Source: Catenulispora pinistramenti (lineage in GTDB: Bacteria; Actinomycetota; Actinomycetes; Streptomycetales; Catenulisporaceae). From it: a stretch of 64,000 nucleotides of DNA. The notes under the pieces were generated by a model, which was not told the origin of the DNA, did not search any database, and saw nothing but the letters and a program-made list of their open reading frames with translations. Both the position numbers and the translations under genes were made by a program. Below, one piece after another: positions 46,137 to 54,325 of the stretch. Position 1 is the first letter of the stretch; each line of letters starts with the position of its first letter. The stretch is taken from NCBI RefSeq assembly GCF_018274385.1, contig NZ_JAAFYZ010000012.1, forward strand, positions 1-64,000. Direction: 5' to 3'.

Positions 46137-47074
46137 TGCGCAGGCTGACCGCAGCCGCCGTGGTGGTACTCCTGGCCGTCCTCTGCGCCGGGTCTGCGGC
46201 GGCTCATGCGACCGCTGACGGTCCCACCCTGGCGTTGTCCCAGGACACGGCGAAGCTGGGGGACCACATCGGGGTGACCGGGAGTGGGTTCCCTATAGGG
46301 ACGCAGCTACAGGTCGAGATATGCGGGATCGGGGGATCGTCGAACTCCTGCGCCATCGCGGCGGCGGTGGACGCGACGGCGGACGTCCACGGCGGCTTCC
46401 ACCAGACCCTGCCGGTGGTGGAGCCGCCGACGCCGTGCCCGTGCACTGTGCATGCGGCGCCCTACGCGGGTACCGCCGCGGATCCTGTAGACGTCCCGAT
46501 CAGCATCCCAGGCCTGCGCTACCTGCCGCAGGCGGCACCGGCCGTGGCCGGGACGGCGCAGCTGACGGACGCCACCGCCGTCCCCGACTCCCCGTTCCTG
46601 ACCCAGCTCGGAGCGGACGGCTCGGCGCGCGTCACGCTGACCTTCGCCGACCTCGGCGGCGGTCCGGCCCCTGATCCCGGCGTCACGCTGACACTGTCGC
46701 GCGGCGGTGCGCAGGTCGGACGGTATCCGGTGACCTGGACCGGCGGCGCCCTGGCGCCGGGCGGACGCAGATCACTGGTGTACGAGGTCTCGCTGCCCGG
46801 CGGCTGGTTCCGCGACTACGAGATCGGGGTCGCGCTCGGTTCCACGGCCGGCGGGGTCACCGTGCGCACCCTGTCAGCGGCCGTACGGCCCTGGGGCGAG
46901 GTCCTGGCGCCGTTGCTGCTGCTCTGCGGTCTCGGGTGCCTGTTCGGCGCCCGCAGGCGCGGTACGGCCGTCCCAGAGCCCTTCCCGGCCGAGCCGGGGA
47001 TCCCGCCAGCGGCCCCAGAACCCGAAAACGCGACGGCTGAGACGCCTGAGACTGTTGAGAACGGACCCTCATAA
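46136..47074 (+). CDS. Membrane-anchored surface protein, last gene of the WxL-type block
   Basis: A 312-residue exported protein: signal peptide (ending AAA), a domain opening LALSQDTAKLGDHIGVTGSGFPIGTQLQVEICG that resembles neocarzinostatin/IPT-like beta folds, a second beta domain, then a membrane helix (VLAPLLLLCGLGCLFGA) and a Pro/Glu-rich tail inside the cell. Translated in overlap with the DUF916-like gene (TGATG). I infer a structural partner in the same surface complex; it matches no family I can name with confidence. Confidence 0.8.
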   Translation: MRRLTAAAVVVLLAVLCAGSAAAHATADGPTLALSQDTAKLGDHIGVTGSGFPIGTQLQVEICGIGGSSNSCAIAAAVDATADVHGGFHQTLPVVEPPTPCPCTVHAAPYAGTAADPVDVPISIPGLRYLPQAAPAVAGTAQLTDATAVPDSPFLTQLGADGSARVTLTFADLGGGPAPDPGVTLTLSRGGAQVGRYPVTWTGGALAPGGRRSLVYEVSLPGGWFRDYEIGVALGSTAGGVTVRTLSAAVRPWGEVLAPLLLLCGLGCLFGARRRGTAVPEPFPAEPGIPPAAPEPENATAETPETVENGPS

Positions 47075-47094
47075 CCGTGGCGGCCGGGTCCAGG

Positions 47095-47994
47095 TCAGCG
47101 CAGCCGCTCGGCCAGTTCCCGGGCCACGGACGCCGCACGCGTCCCATAGTCGGATCCGTACAGCGCCGCGTGCACCAGCAGCGGGTGCAGCTGGTGCAAC
47201 GGCACCCGCTCCTGCCAGCCGTCGGCCAGCGGGTGCACCTCGTCGTAGGCCGCGATGATCCGGTCCAGATACGGGGGCGGGAACAGCGCCAGCATCGCCA
47301 GGTCGGTCTCGCGGTGGCCGCCGTGCGCCGCCGGGTCGATGAACCAGCCCTCGCCCCGGCCGTCCCACAAGATGTTTCCGCTCCAGGCGTCGCCGTGGAT
47401 CCGCGAGGGCCGCTCCTCCTCGCCGGCGAGGAAGTCGATGCGGGTGCACACCTCCTCGATCACCTGTGCGCCCTCGGCGTCCAGGTGGCCGCGGTCGCGG
47501 GCCAGGCGCACGTAGGGGAGCACCCGGCGCTCGACGTAGAAGGTGGCCCAGTCGTCGTCGCCGCCGTTGTCCAAGGGGAGGACCGCGATGTAGCCCGGCC
47601 AGTCGGCGCCGAAGCCGTGGGCGCCGCGCGCGTGCAGGGAGGCCAGCCGCCGGCCGAACTCCTCGGCGCCGTCGGGCGTCGGCCGCCCGGGCGCGATCCA
47701 CGACGTCACCAGGATGTCCTCGGCCACACCCAGCACTTCGGGTACCCGTACACCGCCGGAGGCCCCGTCGGCGGCGACCGCCTCCCGCAACCAGCGCAGC
47801 CCGGCCGCCTCGGCGTCGAAGTACCCCGGACCTGCCACCTTCTCCGCGTGCTCCAGCGTCTTGACGAACGCCGCCCCGCCGCTGAAGAACTGTATGCGGT
47901 ACGTCTTCCCGAAGGAGCCGCCTCCGACTGCGGCCACGCCGAGCACGGCCCTGTTCAGCAGGGCGGCCACGCGGTCCGCGACAGTACTCGCCAT
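47095..47994 (-). CDS. Fructosamine kinase family protein
   Basis: A 299-residue kinase-fold protein of the fructosamine/ketosamine-3-kinase family. VGGGSFGKTYRIQF forms the nucleotide loop, FVKTLE carries the ATP-binding Lys, and the catalytic loop is RIHGDAWSGNILWD, followed by WFIDPAAHGGHRETDLAML. Such enzymes phosphorylate glycated amines to reverse glycation. ATG 47994. It is convergent with the surface-protein block. Confidence 0.9.
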   Translation of the reverse strand: MASTVADRVAALLNRAVLGVAAVGGGSFGKTYRIQFFSGGAAFVKTLEHAEKVAGPGYFDAEAAGLRWLREAVAADGASGGVRVPEVLGVAEDILVTSWIAPGRPTPDGAEEFGRRLASLHARGAHGFGADWPGYIAVLPLDNGGDDDWATFYVERRVLPYVRLARDRGHLDAEGAQVIEEVCTRIDFLAGEEERPSRIHGDAWSGNILWDGRGEGWFIDPAAHGGHRETDLAMLALFPPPYLDRIIAAYDEVHPLADGWQERVPLHQLHPLLVHAALYGSDYGTRAASVARELAERLR

Positions 47995-48069
47995 ATGGCG
48001 ATCGTAGCCGCAGGTGGCGCCGTTGGACGTAGCCCGCCACCACTGTTTGCGGCAGGCCCCGCCGGTTTC

Positions 48070-48468
48070 TCAGCGCTTGACGTCGTCCGGGAGCATCGCG
48101 TGCAGGGCGATCGAGACCACGCTGATCACCAGCGCGCCGATCAGCGCCGAACCGATGCCGTCCACGTGGAAGCGCACGTGGTAGTGGTCGCAGATCTTCG
48201 AGGTGAGCAACAGCATGAGTGCGTTGATCACGAAGGTGATCAAGCCCAGGGTGAGGATGAACAACCCGAACGTGGCGATCTGCACCAGTGGCTTCACCAG
48301 CGTGTTCACCGCGGCGAAGACGATCGCCACGATCAGCACGGTGATCACTTTCTGCTTGGTGGCGTCCGGGGCGTTCGGATCGACCACGATCTTCACCCCG
48401 GACACCACCAGGGTCGTGACCCACAGGGCGACGCCATTGATACCGATCTTCAGGAGCAGCTTCTTCAC
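48070..48468 (-). CDS. Holin-like membrane protein (phage_holin_4_2 family)
   Basis: A 132-residue protein with four hydrophobic helices (NGVALWVTTLVVSGVKIVV, VITVLIVAIVFAAVNTLVKPLV, FGLFILTLGLITFVINALMLLL, ALIGALVISVVSIALHAML). The NTLVKP and TLGLxTFVINALML segments are typical of the phage_holin_4_2 / YvlD family, chromosomal membrane proteins despite the name. GTG 48468 is chosen since the following KKLLLKIGIN matches family starts; the 36-residue upstream extension has no hydrophobic or family character. There is no phage context. Confidence 0.8.
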   Translation of the reverse strand: MKKLLLKIGINGVALWVTTLVVSGVKIVVDPNAPDATKQKVITVLIVAIVFAAVNTLVKPLVQIATFGLFILTLGLITFVINALMLLLTSKICDHYHVRFHVDGIGSALIGALVISVVSIALHAMLPDDVKR

Positions 48469-48861
48469 GGCGGCATGCTCGCACGGTCCGATATCGACAG
48501 TCGAGGGGTTGACACGGAGCCGATCTTCATCAAGAACGGAAGATGAAAGCACACATCGTCCGGCCCGCTCGGACACCCTCCGCGTTCTTCGGTGCGCTCA
48601 CTGTGGCGCAAGGAGGACTTCAGGAGGACTCGTGGGCTTGCCGAGGTCACAGCTTTCTAAGAAATCGACCACGGATGCTCCGCACATTCGCGTGTACCCG
48701 TACTCTGGCAAGAGAGACGTTGACTGGAATCCGTCATCGTCCACTGATGTCGCCTGATCGGCGGATGCAGAAGGCTGGTTTCACGCCTGGCTATCAGGGT
48801 CGGTATCCCACGAACGGCCCTGAATTGGTTCATGAAGGGTTTTGCCGGATATGCTCACACC
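48469..48861. other. Intergenic region between divergent genes
   Basis: About 390 bases without a supported gene. It holds the promoter for the MarR-type gene at its right end. No repeats or RNA elements recognised. Confidence 0.5.
48825..48855 (+). promoter_or_regulatory. Candidate promoter of the MarR/H1-like gene
   Basis: TTGGTT (48825-48830) and TATGCT (48850-48855) with a 19-base spacer. The -10 ends six bases before ATG 48862, so transcription would start at or near the start codon, giving a leaderless mRNA. Confidence 0.5.
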
Positions 48862-49479
48862 ATGACTGCGGTGGAACAGCGGCTCGGCCACAAGGTCAAG
48901 AGCCTCGAACAGGAACTCAGCGGGGCCAAGGACGCCGTGCTTCGGCCGATGGGCGTGACGGTCCCCCAGTACACGGCCTTGCTCGTCATTAATGACGAGC
49001 CCGGCATCAGCGGCGCGGAGTTGGCTCGGCGATGCCTGGTCACTCCCCAGACGATGACCACGGTCCTGGGAAACCTGACCCTCAAGGGCTACATCGAGCG
49101 TCGCTCGGTGCCCGGCCAGGGTCGGGCGATGGAGACCACGATCACCACGGCCGGCAAGCGGATCCTGGCCAAGGCGGACAAGGAGGTGCTGGCTGTCGAG
49201 AAGACACTGGCCGGCACCATGGCCGTCAAGGACCAGGCGACGTTCGCCAAGCTGCTGGACCAGGCGCGTGCCCCCTTCACCAAGGAGGAGGTCGCCCCGA
49301 AGCCGGCGGTGAAGCGGGCGGTGCGGACCACGGCCAAGACGACGGCGAAGAAGGCCCCGGCCAAGAAGACCGCGGCGGCCAAGGCCGCCCCGGCCAAGAA
49401 GGCGGCGGCCAAGAAGACCGTGAAGAAGGCGGCCGCGAAGAAGACCGCCAAGAAGACGGCCAAGAAGACCGCACGCTGA
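48862..49479 (+). CDS. MarR-family regulator with histone-H1-like Lys/Ala tail
   Basis: A 205-residue DNA-binding protein. Residues 1-140 are a MarR-type winged helix domain (VTVPQYTALLVINDEPGISGAELARRCLVTPQTMTTVLGNLTLKGYIERR). Residues 146-205 are almost only Lys, Ala, Thr and Pro, in KKA/AKK/TAKK repeats, like the tail of histone H1 and of actinobacterial HupB/Lsr2-associated H1-like proteins. The tail should bind DNA without sequence specificity. ATG 48862 is favoured because a promoter lies just upstream; ATG 48832 is the alternative. No target gene can be seen from here. Confidence 0.88.
   Translation: MTAVEQRLGHKVKSLEQELSGAKDAVLRPMGVTVPQYTALLVINDEPGISGAELARRCLVTPQTMTTVLGNLTLKGYIERRSVPGQGRAMETTITTAGKRILAKADKEVLAVEKTLAGTMAVKDQATFAKLLDQARAPFTKEEVAPKPAVKRAVRTTAKTTAKKAPAKKTAAAKAAPAKKAAAKKTVKKAAAKKTAKKTAKKTAR
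49305..49477 (+). repeat. Coding Lys/Ala repeat (AAGAAG-GCC type)
   Basis: Low-complexity DNA in the MarR gene's C-terminus made of AAG, GCC and ACC codons, giving repeated AKKTA and KKAAAKK units. Copy number probably varies between strains. Confidence 0.7.
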
Positions 49480-49526
49480 GCCACCCGGCTCAGGCGCGGC
49501 GACAATCGGCAAGATCCCTGCTAGTA

Positions 49527-49552
49527 GGGCCCGGCGCGAAAGCGCCGGGCCC
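49527..49552 (+). terminator. Hairpin terminator after the MarR/H1-like gene
   Basis: A perfect stem of 11 bp (GGGCCCGGCGC / GCGCCGGGCCC) with a GAAA tetraloop, 48 bases past the stop, followed about 18 bases later by CTTTTTT (49569-49575). Confidence 0.85.
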
Positions 49553-49890
49553 GAAGGATTGCAGGGGTCTTTTTTCGTGTCCGGACGCTTGGGGAGCGGG
49601 CCGCGCGGGCACGCACATCAGTGCACTGTCCACACATCAGTACTTTGAGCAACATCGGCACCGGGTATCTCAACATCCTCAAAAACATCTGTCGTACCAC
49701 TAGCACCACCCGCCTCATCCGTCCCAGCGCCCGCCCGGCCCGGTCCGGACGGGACGGAACCGGCGGCCTTAGTAGCTTGCCAACGCGACATATCGCGTGG
49801 TTACCTGGGAACTAGAACCATCAGCCACGACGTTGAGTGGTACAGGACCTTCGGTTCTGGAGAAAACGACAAGGACAAGGTGGGGTCGCA
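49553..49890. other. Intergenic region
   Basis: 338 bases without a supported gene, lower in GC than the neighbours. It contains the palindrome at 49783-49798 and a purine-rich region before the next start. A 64-residue reading frame (49621-49815) is not credible. Confidence 0.5.
49783..49798. promoter_or_regulatory. Palindrome upstream of the small membrane protein
   Basis: ACGCGACATATCGCGT: six-base arms ACGCGA/TCGCGT around CATA. It lies about 93 bases before ATG 49891 and has the form of an operator. Confidence 0.35.
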
Positions 49891-50115
49891 ATGCCCTTCT
49901 GGCTCAAATGGGTCGCACTACCGATCGCGGGCATCGTGGTCAGTTTCTGGATCATCAGCGCGATCGTGGGCTTCATCCTGCACGGCATCGTGACCCTGGT
50001 CATCGCCGCCGCTGTCGTCGGCGCGCTGTACTGGGGATACCACAAGGTCATGATGGAGATTCCGGCCTACCGCCGGAAGAAGCTGCGCGACAAGCAGCGC
50101 AAGGGTCTGTACTAG
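49891..50115 (+). CDS. Small membrane protein
   Basis: A 74-residue protein with two hydrophobic helices (WVALPIAGIVVSFWIISAIVGFILHGI and VTLVIAAAVVGALYWGY) and a basic tail (RRKKLRDKQRK). A GGTGGGG element precedes ATG 49891; an upstream in-frame start would add 18 residues. Composition suggests the inner membrane; function unknown. Confidence 0.75.
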   Translation: MPFWLKWVALPIAGIVVSFWIISAIVGFILHGIVTLVIAAAVVGALYWGYHKVMMEIPAYRRKKLRDKQRKGLY

Positions 50116-50294
50116 AAGACCCGTGGCCGGCGACGCCGGCACGTCAGAGGGGTGTGGTGTGTCCAGTGCGACCCATGTGACGAACGCCGCTCTCCGCGCC
50201 TCGGGGGAAGTCCTGAGGTTCGAGTGAGCCGATGGAACTGGTGAGACCCGCATCACGCGGGTCTCACTGTCGTTCCTTCCCTCTGGCAGGGCTT

Positions 50295-52145
50295 TTACTC
50301 GCGGCGCCGGCCCACGCCCGGGCCGCAGAACTTCTTCTCGGCGGCGAACGGATCGGCCGGGATCACCAGCGTGGTGTTGCCGAACGAGTCGCCCAGATTG
50401 CCGAGGAACCGGCCGAACGACATCGGCTCGCGTGCGTCGTCGAGCGCCCGCTTCAACGCCCCGCAGGACATCGCGTGCCGGGCCGCGCGCACCATCTCCG
50501 GCGTCGCCGCGGGCAGCACCTCCTGATTCGCGACGATCTGGCTGTCCACATACGCCGGGTCGCCGAACGCGGCCAGCACCCACGCCGTCGGCAGCGACTT
50601 CTCGTGCCCGGTCAGTCCCGGGGCGGTCACCGTGATCCGCGAGCCGATCGGGTTGGCCAGCCCGAGGAAGTCCACCACCTGGTCGTCCAGCGAGATCGCG
50701 GCGCCGACCGAGCCGAGCCGGCCGGCCTCCACCGCGTGCCGGAACGGCAGGCCCGGGGCCAGCGGCGCGGTCCCGGCCGCGTCCAGCAGGATCAGGGTCC
50801 TGCCAGAGCTGTCGGATTCCTGGACCGCCGCGAGGATCAGGCTTTGTTCGGCGACATAGGCAGCGCTGCTGTCCGGGTTGTGGTTGTGGGTGAACTGCTG
50901 GTAGCTCGCGCGTTCGTCGCCCGCAAACAGGCTGCTCTGGCCCACCTGGTACGGCTGGTGGTGGGTGGTGACCAGGCAGAGCACGGACCAGGCCGTGACC
51001 AGGGCCGCGTACGGCGCCAGTGAGCGCCCCACGGGAACGCAGAGCACTGGCAACAGCACCAGGAGCACGGCCGGCAGGCACATCCGCGCCAACATGAAGT
51101 CGCCGCCGACCTTGACCACATAGCAGGCCTGGAACACACCGGCGGCGATCGGGGTGAAGATCCGGACCCGGTCGGCTCCGCTCACGTCCCGGCCCAGGAG
51201 CTTGCCCAGCAGGATCGCGATCACCAGCAGCGGCACATAGATCAGATAGCCGCCGAAGAACCATTCGAAGTACTGCAGGCCGCGGGTCCACTGCGAGCTG
51301 GACGCCGACTTGGCCAGCGCCGGCATCGGCACCAGCGTCGCGTAGTAGCCGGCGCGGAAGATCTCGTAGGCCAGCGGCAGTGCGACGCCGGCCGCGCACA
51401 GCATCAGGGTCCTGCGCCAGCCCGGTCGGAGAACCAACCACAGTCCCACGGCGAAGACCACGGTGATCAGCGCGAAGTCCGGACGGACCAGCGGACCCAG
51501 GCCCATCAGCATCGCGGCGCCGATCAGCGAGCGCCGCCCGGAGTCCGGCCCGACGCGGGTGATCATGAACCAGAGTCCTGCGATCCAGGCGGTCTCCAGC
51601 CCGGTCTCCAGGCCGGAGGTCGCGAAGTCCCAGAACGGCGAGACCACCAGGAGCACCAGGAAACCCAGCGGCAACACCAGTCGCGGGCCGTCGGGACCGC
51701 CGAGGCGGAGCTGGAAGCGCCGGGTGGTGAACAGTGCGAGTCCGGCCCCGGCCACGGACAGGACCAGCCCGAGCCAGACCGCGGTGCGGGCCACGTCCCC
51801 GCCGGCGATCCAGCCGACCAGCGCGAGCAGGTAGGTCCACAGCGTGCTGGTGTCGGCTTCGGTCCGCTCGAACTGGTTGAACACCGGGCCGTGGGCGGCC
51901 AGCAGCTGCCGGACGGTGCGGACGGTGATCAGGCCGTCGTCGGTGATCCAGCGCCGGTGGTAGGCGAGCAAGGCGAAGGCCGCCAGGGCGGCGGACAGGA
52001 CCGCGATCGAGAGCCGGCCGGCGGTGATCCGTGTCGCGATCGCGGCCAGCCGGGCTGGTGCGGGTTCTGCTGCCTCTGCTGTGTCGTTGGATTCCGCGGG
52101 TTGTGCGGGTTCTGCGATACCGCCGTCGGCGGTCAGATCCGCCAT
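50295..52145 (-). CDS. GT-C glycosyltransferase, AftB-like (terminal arabinofuranosyltransferase)
   Basis: A 616-residue membrane enzyme with about ten hydrophobic segments in its first 430 residues. The first loop holds WITDDGLITVRTVRQLLA (Asp69-Asp70), then FERTEADTSTLWTYLLA. This stretch is very close to the signature of mycobacterial AftB, which adds terminal beta-1,2 arabinofuranose to the wall arabinan from decaprenyl-phosphate-arabinose. A large soluble C-terminal domain follows. GGGGGA precedes ATG 52145. It follows the PIG-L-type gene by 29 bases on the same strand, so they probably form an operon. The precise polymer is unknown. Confidence 0.85.
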   Translation of the reverse strand: MADLTADGGIAEPAQPAESNDTAEAAEPAPARLAAIATRITAGRLSIAVLSAALAAFALLAYHRRWITDDGLITVRTVRQLLAAHGPVFNQFERTEADTSTLWTYLLALVGWIAGGDVARTAVWLGLVLSVAGAGLALFTTRRFQLRLGGPDGPRLVLPLGFLVLLVVSPFWDFATSGLETGLETAWIAGLWFMITRVGPDSGRRSLIGAAMLMGLGPLVRPDFALITVVFAVGLWLVLRPGWRRTLMLCAAGVALPLAYEIFRAGYYATLVPMPALAKSASSSQWTRGLQYFEWFFGGYLIYVPLLVIAILLGKLLGRDVSGADRVRIFTPIAAGVFQACYVVKVGGDFMLARMCLPAVLLVLLPVLCVPVGRSLAPYAALVTAWSVLCLVTTHHQPYQVGQSSLFAGDERASYQQFTHNHNPDSSAAYVAEQSLILAAVQESDSSGRTLILLDAAGTAPLAPGLPFRHAVEAGRLGSVGAAISLDDQVVDFLGLANPIGSRITVTAPGLTGHEKSLPTAWVLAAFGDPAYVDSQIVANQEVLPAATPEMVRAARHAMSCGALKRALDDAREPMSFGRFLGNLGDSFGNTTLVIPADPFAAEKKFCGPGVGRRRE

Positions 52146-52174
52146 GTGGATCCCCCCTGTTGGAGTCGGTCCCG

Positions 52175-54325
52175 TCAGCTCCCCACTGAACGGAACCCCG
52201 AATACGCGATCCCCGGCCCAGGACGCGGCTGGCAGGCCACGGCCAGGCGGCCGTCGAGCCCCAGCCCGGCGATCATGACCCGGCCGGACAGATCGGCGGC
52301 CAGCGCGGGCGGACCCGGCCAGCAGCCTCCCAGGTCCTGCCAGGTCGCGGGGAACGAGGCGTCGATCCCCTGCTGGAAGACGCCGATCCCGAAGCTCTGG
52401 GTGCCGACCGCGACGTGCAGCCGGGCCCCGGCCACGGCCGGCGCGGCGAGCGCGGCGATCGGACCGGAGCCGCCGGTCGCGGCCAACTGCTGGGCCGGGC
52501 CCCAGGTGCCGTCCGGATCGCTGGTGAGCATCCCGGTCCCGGCGGTGTCCGGGAATTGGTACAGCACACGCGGCGTCCCGTCCTGATCGAGCACCGCGAC
52601 CGGGGCACCGGCGCTCTGGTACGCCGGGAACCAGGCGTCGGGGGCCGGCGCGGCGCCGACGGCCAGCTGGACCCAGCGGAACAACCGGGCCGCCGCGGGC
52701 TCTCTGCGGTCCGCGGGCTCGACCATCGCCGTGGCGTAGACCTGGGCCAGGCCGTCGGTCCCGACGACCGCGCTGATGCCGTCCAGCGCGAACCGCCCTT
52801 CGAGCCGGCCCCACGGCAGCCAGGTGCGGCCGTTCGCGATCAGGGTCCGTACATACACCATCGCGTCGGCGCCCCGGACGAACAGATGGACCTGGCCGTC
52901 CGCGGTCGCGACCGCGGTCGGCTGGCCGAGCGCGTCGCCGTGCAGGATCGCGGCCGAGACCGCGCCCCCGGCGGTGGGCAACGGGTTCTGCGGGTCGGAC
53001 CAGGGCCCGAACCCGCCGCCGGGGGAGTCCTGGACGCTGGTGACGATCCCGCTGACCCCGGCCATGGCGTCGACTTGGAGCGCGAACAGACGGATGCGGC
53101 CGTCGAGCTGGGTGACGGCGTCCAGCGCGCGGACCCCGGTGCCGCCCAGCGGGAAGGGGCCGGACCAGGCTTGGGTGATGTCGGTGCACGTCCACTGCAC
53201 GACTTGCTGGTCCGCGACGCCGAAGACGGTGACGCCGGTGCCGGTGGGCAGGGCGCGCAGGCTGCCCGGGGTCCAGCGGTGGTAGCGGCGGTGTTGGTAG
53301 GGGGCGTAGGCGTCGGCGAAGTGGCGGAGGTCGGTGTCGTGGGCGCAGTAGGCCTGGAAGGCGGCGGTTTTGGACTTGACCTGGGGCGGGGACAGGTTCG
53401 GGGCCAGGCCGGTCATGCCGTAGCCGACGTAGTTCACGACGGCCAGGCGGCAGGGCTGGGCCTGCGATGTCTGTGCCGCCGCCGGCGGCCGGGACGCCCT
53501 CGATGGTGGTGCCGGCTGCGATGCCGGGGCCTGGGATGCCGGCTTGGCGGCCAGATACTGCCGGAGGGCCAGATCGGCCCACCGCCCCGCGGCGATGTGG
53601 TCCGGGTGATCGCCGCCGACGTTGGTCGCCCCGCGCCAGCGCTGCTCGACGAACATCGGGTCCTGGGCGCGCAGCACCGTCGGCTGGTACTCGTCCAGGA
53701 ACCCGGTCAGCGCGGCCAGCAGCGACTGCTTGGTGTGCCGATACGAAGCGGTGACCGGCCCGGTGTCCGGCACGATCGTCGGGACGTCCGACCGCTGGCC
53801 GAGCAGCAGCCCGCTCAACGCCATGCCCCGCGGGACACCGGCGATGTCCGGTACCGCCGCGGTGTCGTCCCCGTCCGGCAGGTTCAGGAACCACAATCGG
53901 ACATGGCCGACCCCCGGCGGCGTCGCCAACTCCGCGACCTGTCCGCCCGGCAACGTGACCGCCTGCCGGTTCCACGCCCCGGCGACACCGAGCATCTGCC
54001 CGTACGCCGCCCGCGCCGCGTCCTGCCGATCCGAGGCGAACTGCGTCCGCGAACGGCTGTGGTCGAAGGCCCCCATCCCCTCACCCGCGGTCAGGTACAC
54101 CGTGGTCGTGGGAACCCCGGCGGCCAGCGCGACAGCCAGATCCGGATTCATGAACTGCACGTCGTCGTCCTGATGCGCGACGATCTGCAGGATCGACGCG
54201 GCATGGCCGGCCCCGAGCACCTGATGCCGCGCCCGACCACTGGAGCGCGCGGCACACGCGACGGGGACGGCGGCCACCACCCCCACTAGGCCGAGACTCG
54301 ACAGGAGCCTGCGGCGGTTCAGCAT
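52175..54325 (-). CDS. Secreted PIG-L family deacetylase with lectin/propeller-like C-terminus
   Basis: A 716-residue exported protein. An N-terminal Arg-rich signal (NRRRLLSSLG, Tat-like) leads to a PIG-L/LmbE-like deacetylase domain: IVAHQDDDVQFM holds the zinc-binding His-Asp-Asp, and NVGGDHPDHIAAG the later His-x-x-His. A Pro/Ser/Ala linker (about 260-300) and a C-terminal half with propeller-like repeats (TGVTVFGVADQQVVQWTC, IRLFALQVDAM, VHLFVRGADAMVYV) follow. PIG-L enzymes deacetylate N-acetylglucosaminyl compounds, so it may act on exposed GlcNAc in an envelope glycan. GGAG precedes ATG 54325; a further upstream start is rejected. Confidence 0.87.
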   Translation of the reverse strand: MLNRRRLLSSLGLVGVVAAVPVACAARSSGRARHQVLGAGHAASILQIVAHQDDDVQFMNPDLAVALAAGVPTTTVYLTAGEGMGAFDHSRSRTQFASDRQDAARAAYGQMLGVAGAWNRQAVTLPGGQVAELATPPGVGHVRLWFLNLPDGDDTAAVPDIAGVPRGMALSGLLLGQRSDVPTIVPDTGPVTASYRHTKQSLLAALTGFLDEYQPTVLRAQDPMFVEQRWRGATNVGGDHPDHIAAGRWADLALRQYLAAKPASQAPASQPAPPSRASRPPAAAQTSQAQPCRLAVVNYVGYGMTGLAPNLSPPQVKSKTAAFQAYCAHDTDLRHFADAYAPYQHRRYHRWTPGSLRALPTGTGVTVFGVADQQVVQWTCTDITQAWSGPFPLGGTGVRALDAVTQLDGRIRLFALQVDAMAGVSGIVTSVQDSPGGGFGPWSDPQNPLPTAGGAVSAAILHGDALGQPTAVATADGQVHLFVRGADAMVYVRTLIANGRTWLPWGRLEGRFALDGISAVVGTDGLAQVYATAMVEPADRREPAAARLFRWVQLAVGAAPAPDAWFPAYQSAGAPVAVLDQDGTPRVLYQFPDTAGTGMLTSDPDGTWGPAQQLAATGGSGPIAALAAPAVAGARLHVAVGTQSFGIGVFQQGIDASFPATWQDLGGCWPGPPALAADLSGRVMIAGLGLDGRLAVACQPRPGPGIAYSGFRSVGS

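Noticed and set aside
48070-48468. Prophage remnant suggested by a holin-like protein
   Set aside because: The phage_holin_4_2 family is chromosomal; no endolysin, integrase, tail or attachment site is near.
49621-49815. 64-residue plus-strand reading frame
   Set aside because: No ribosome site or family; lies in a low-GC intergenic stretch that holds a terminator tail and palindrome.
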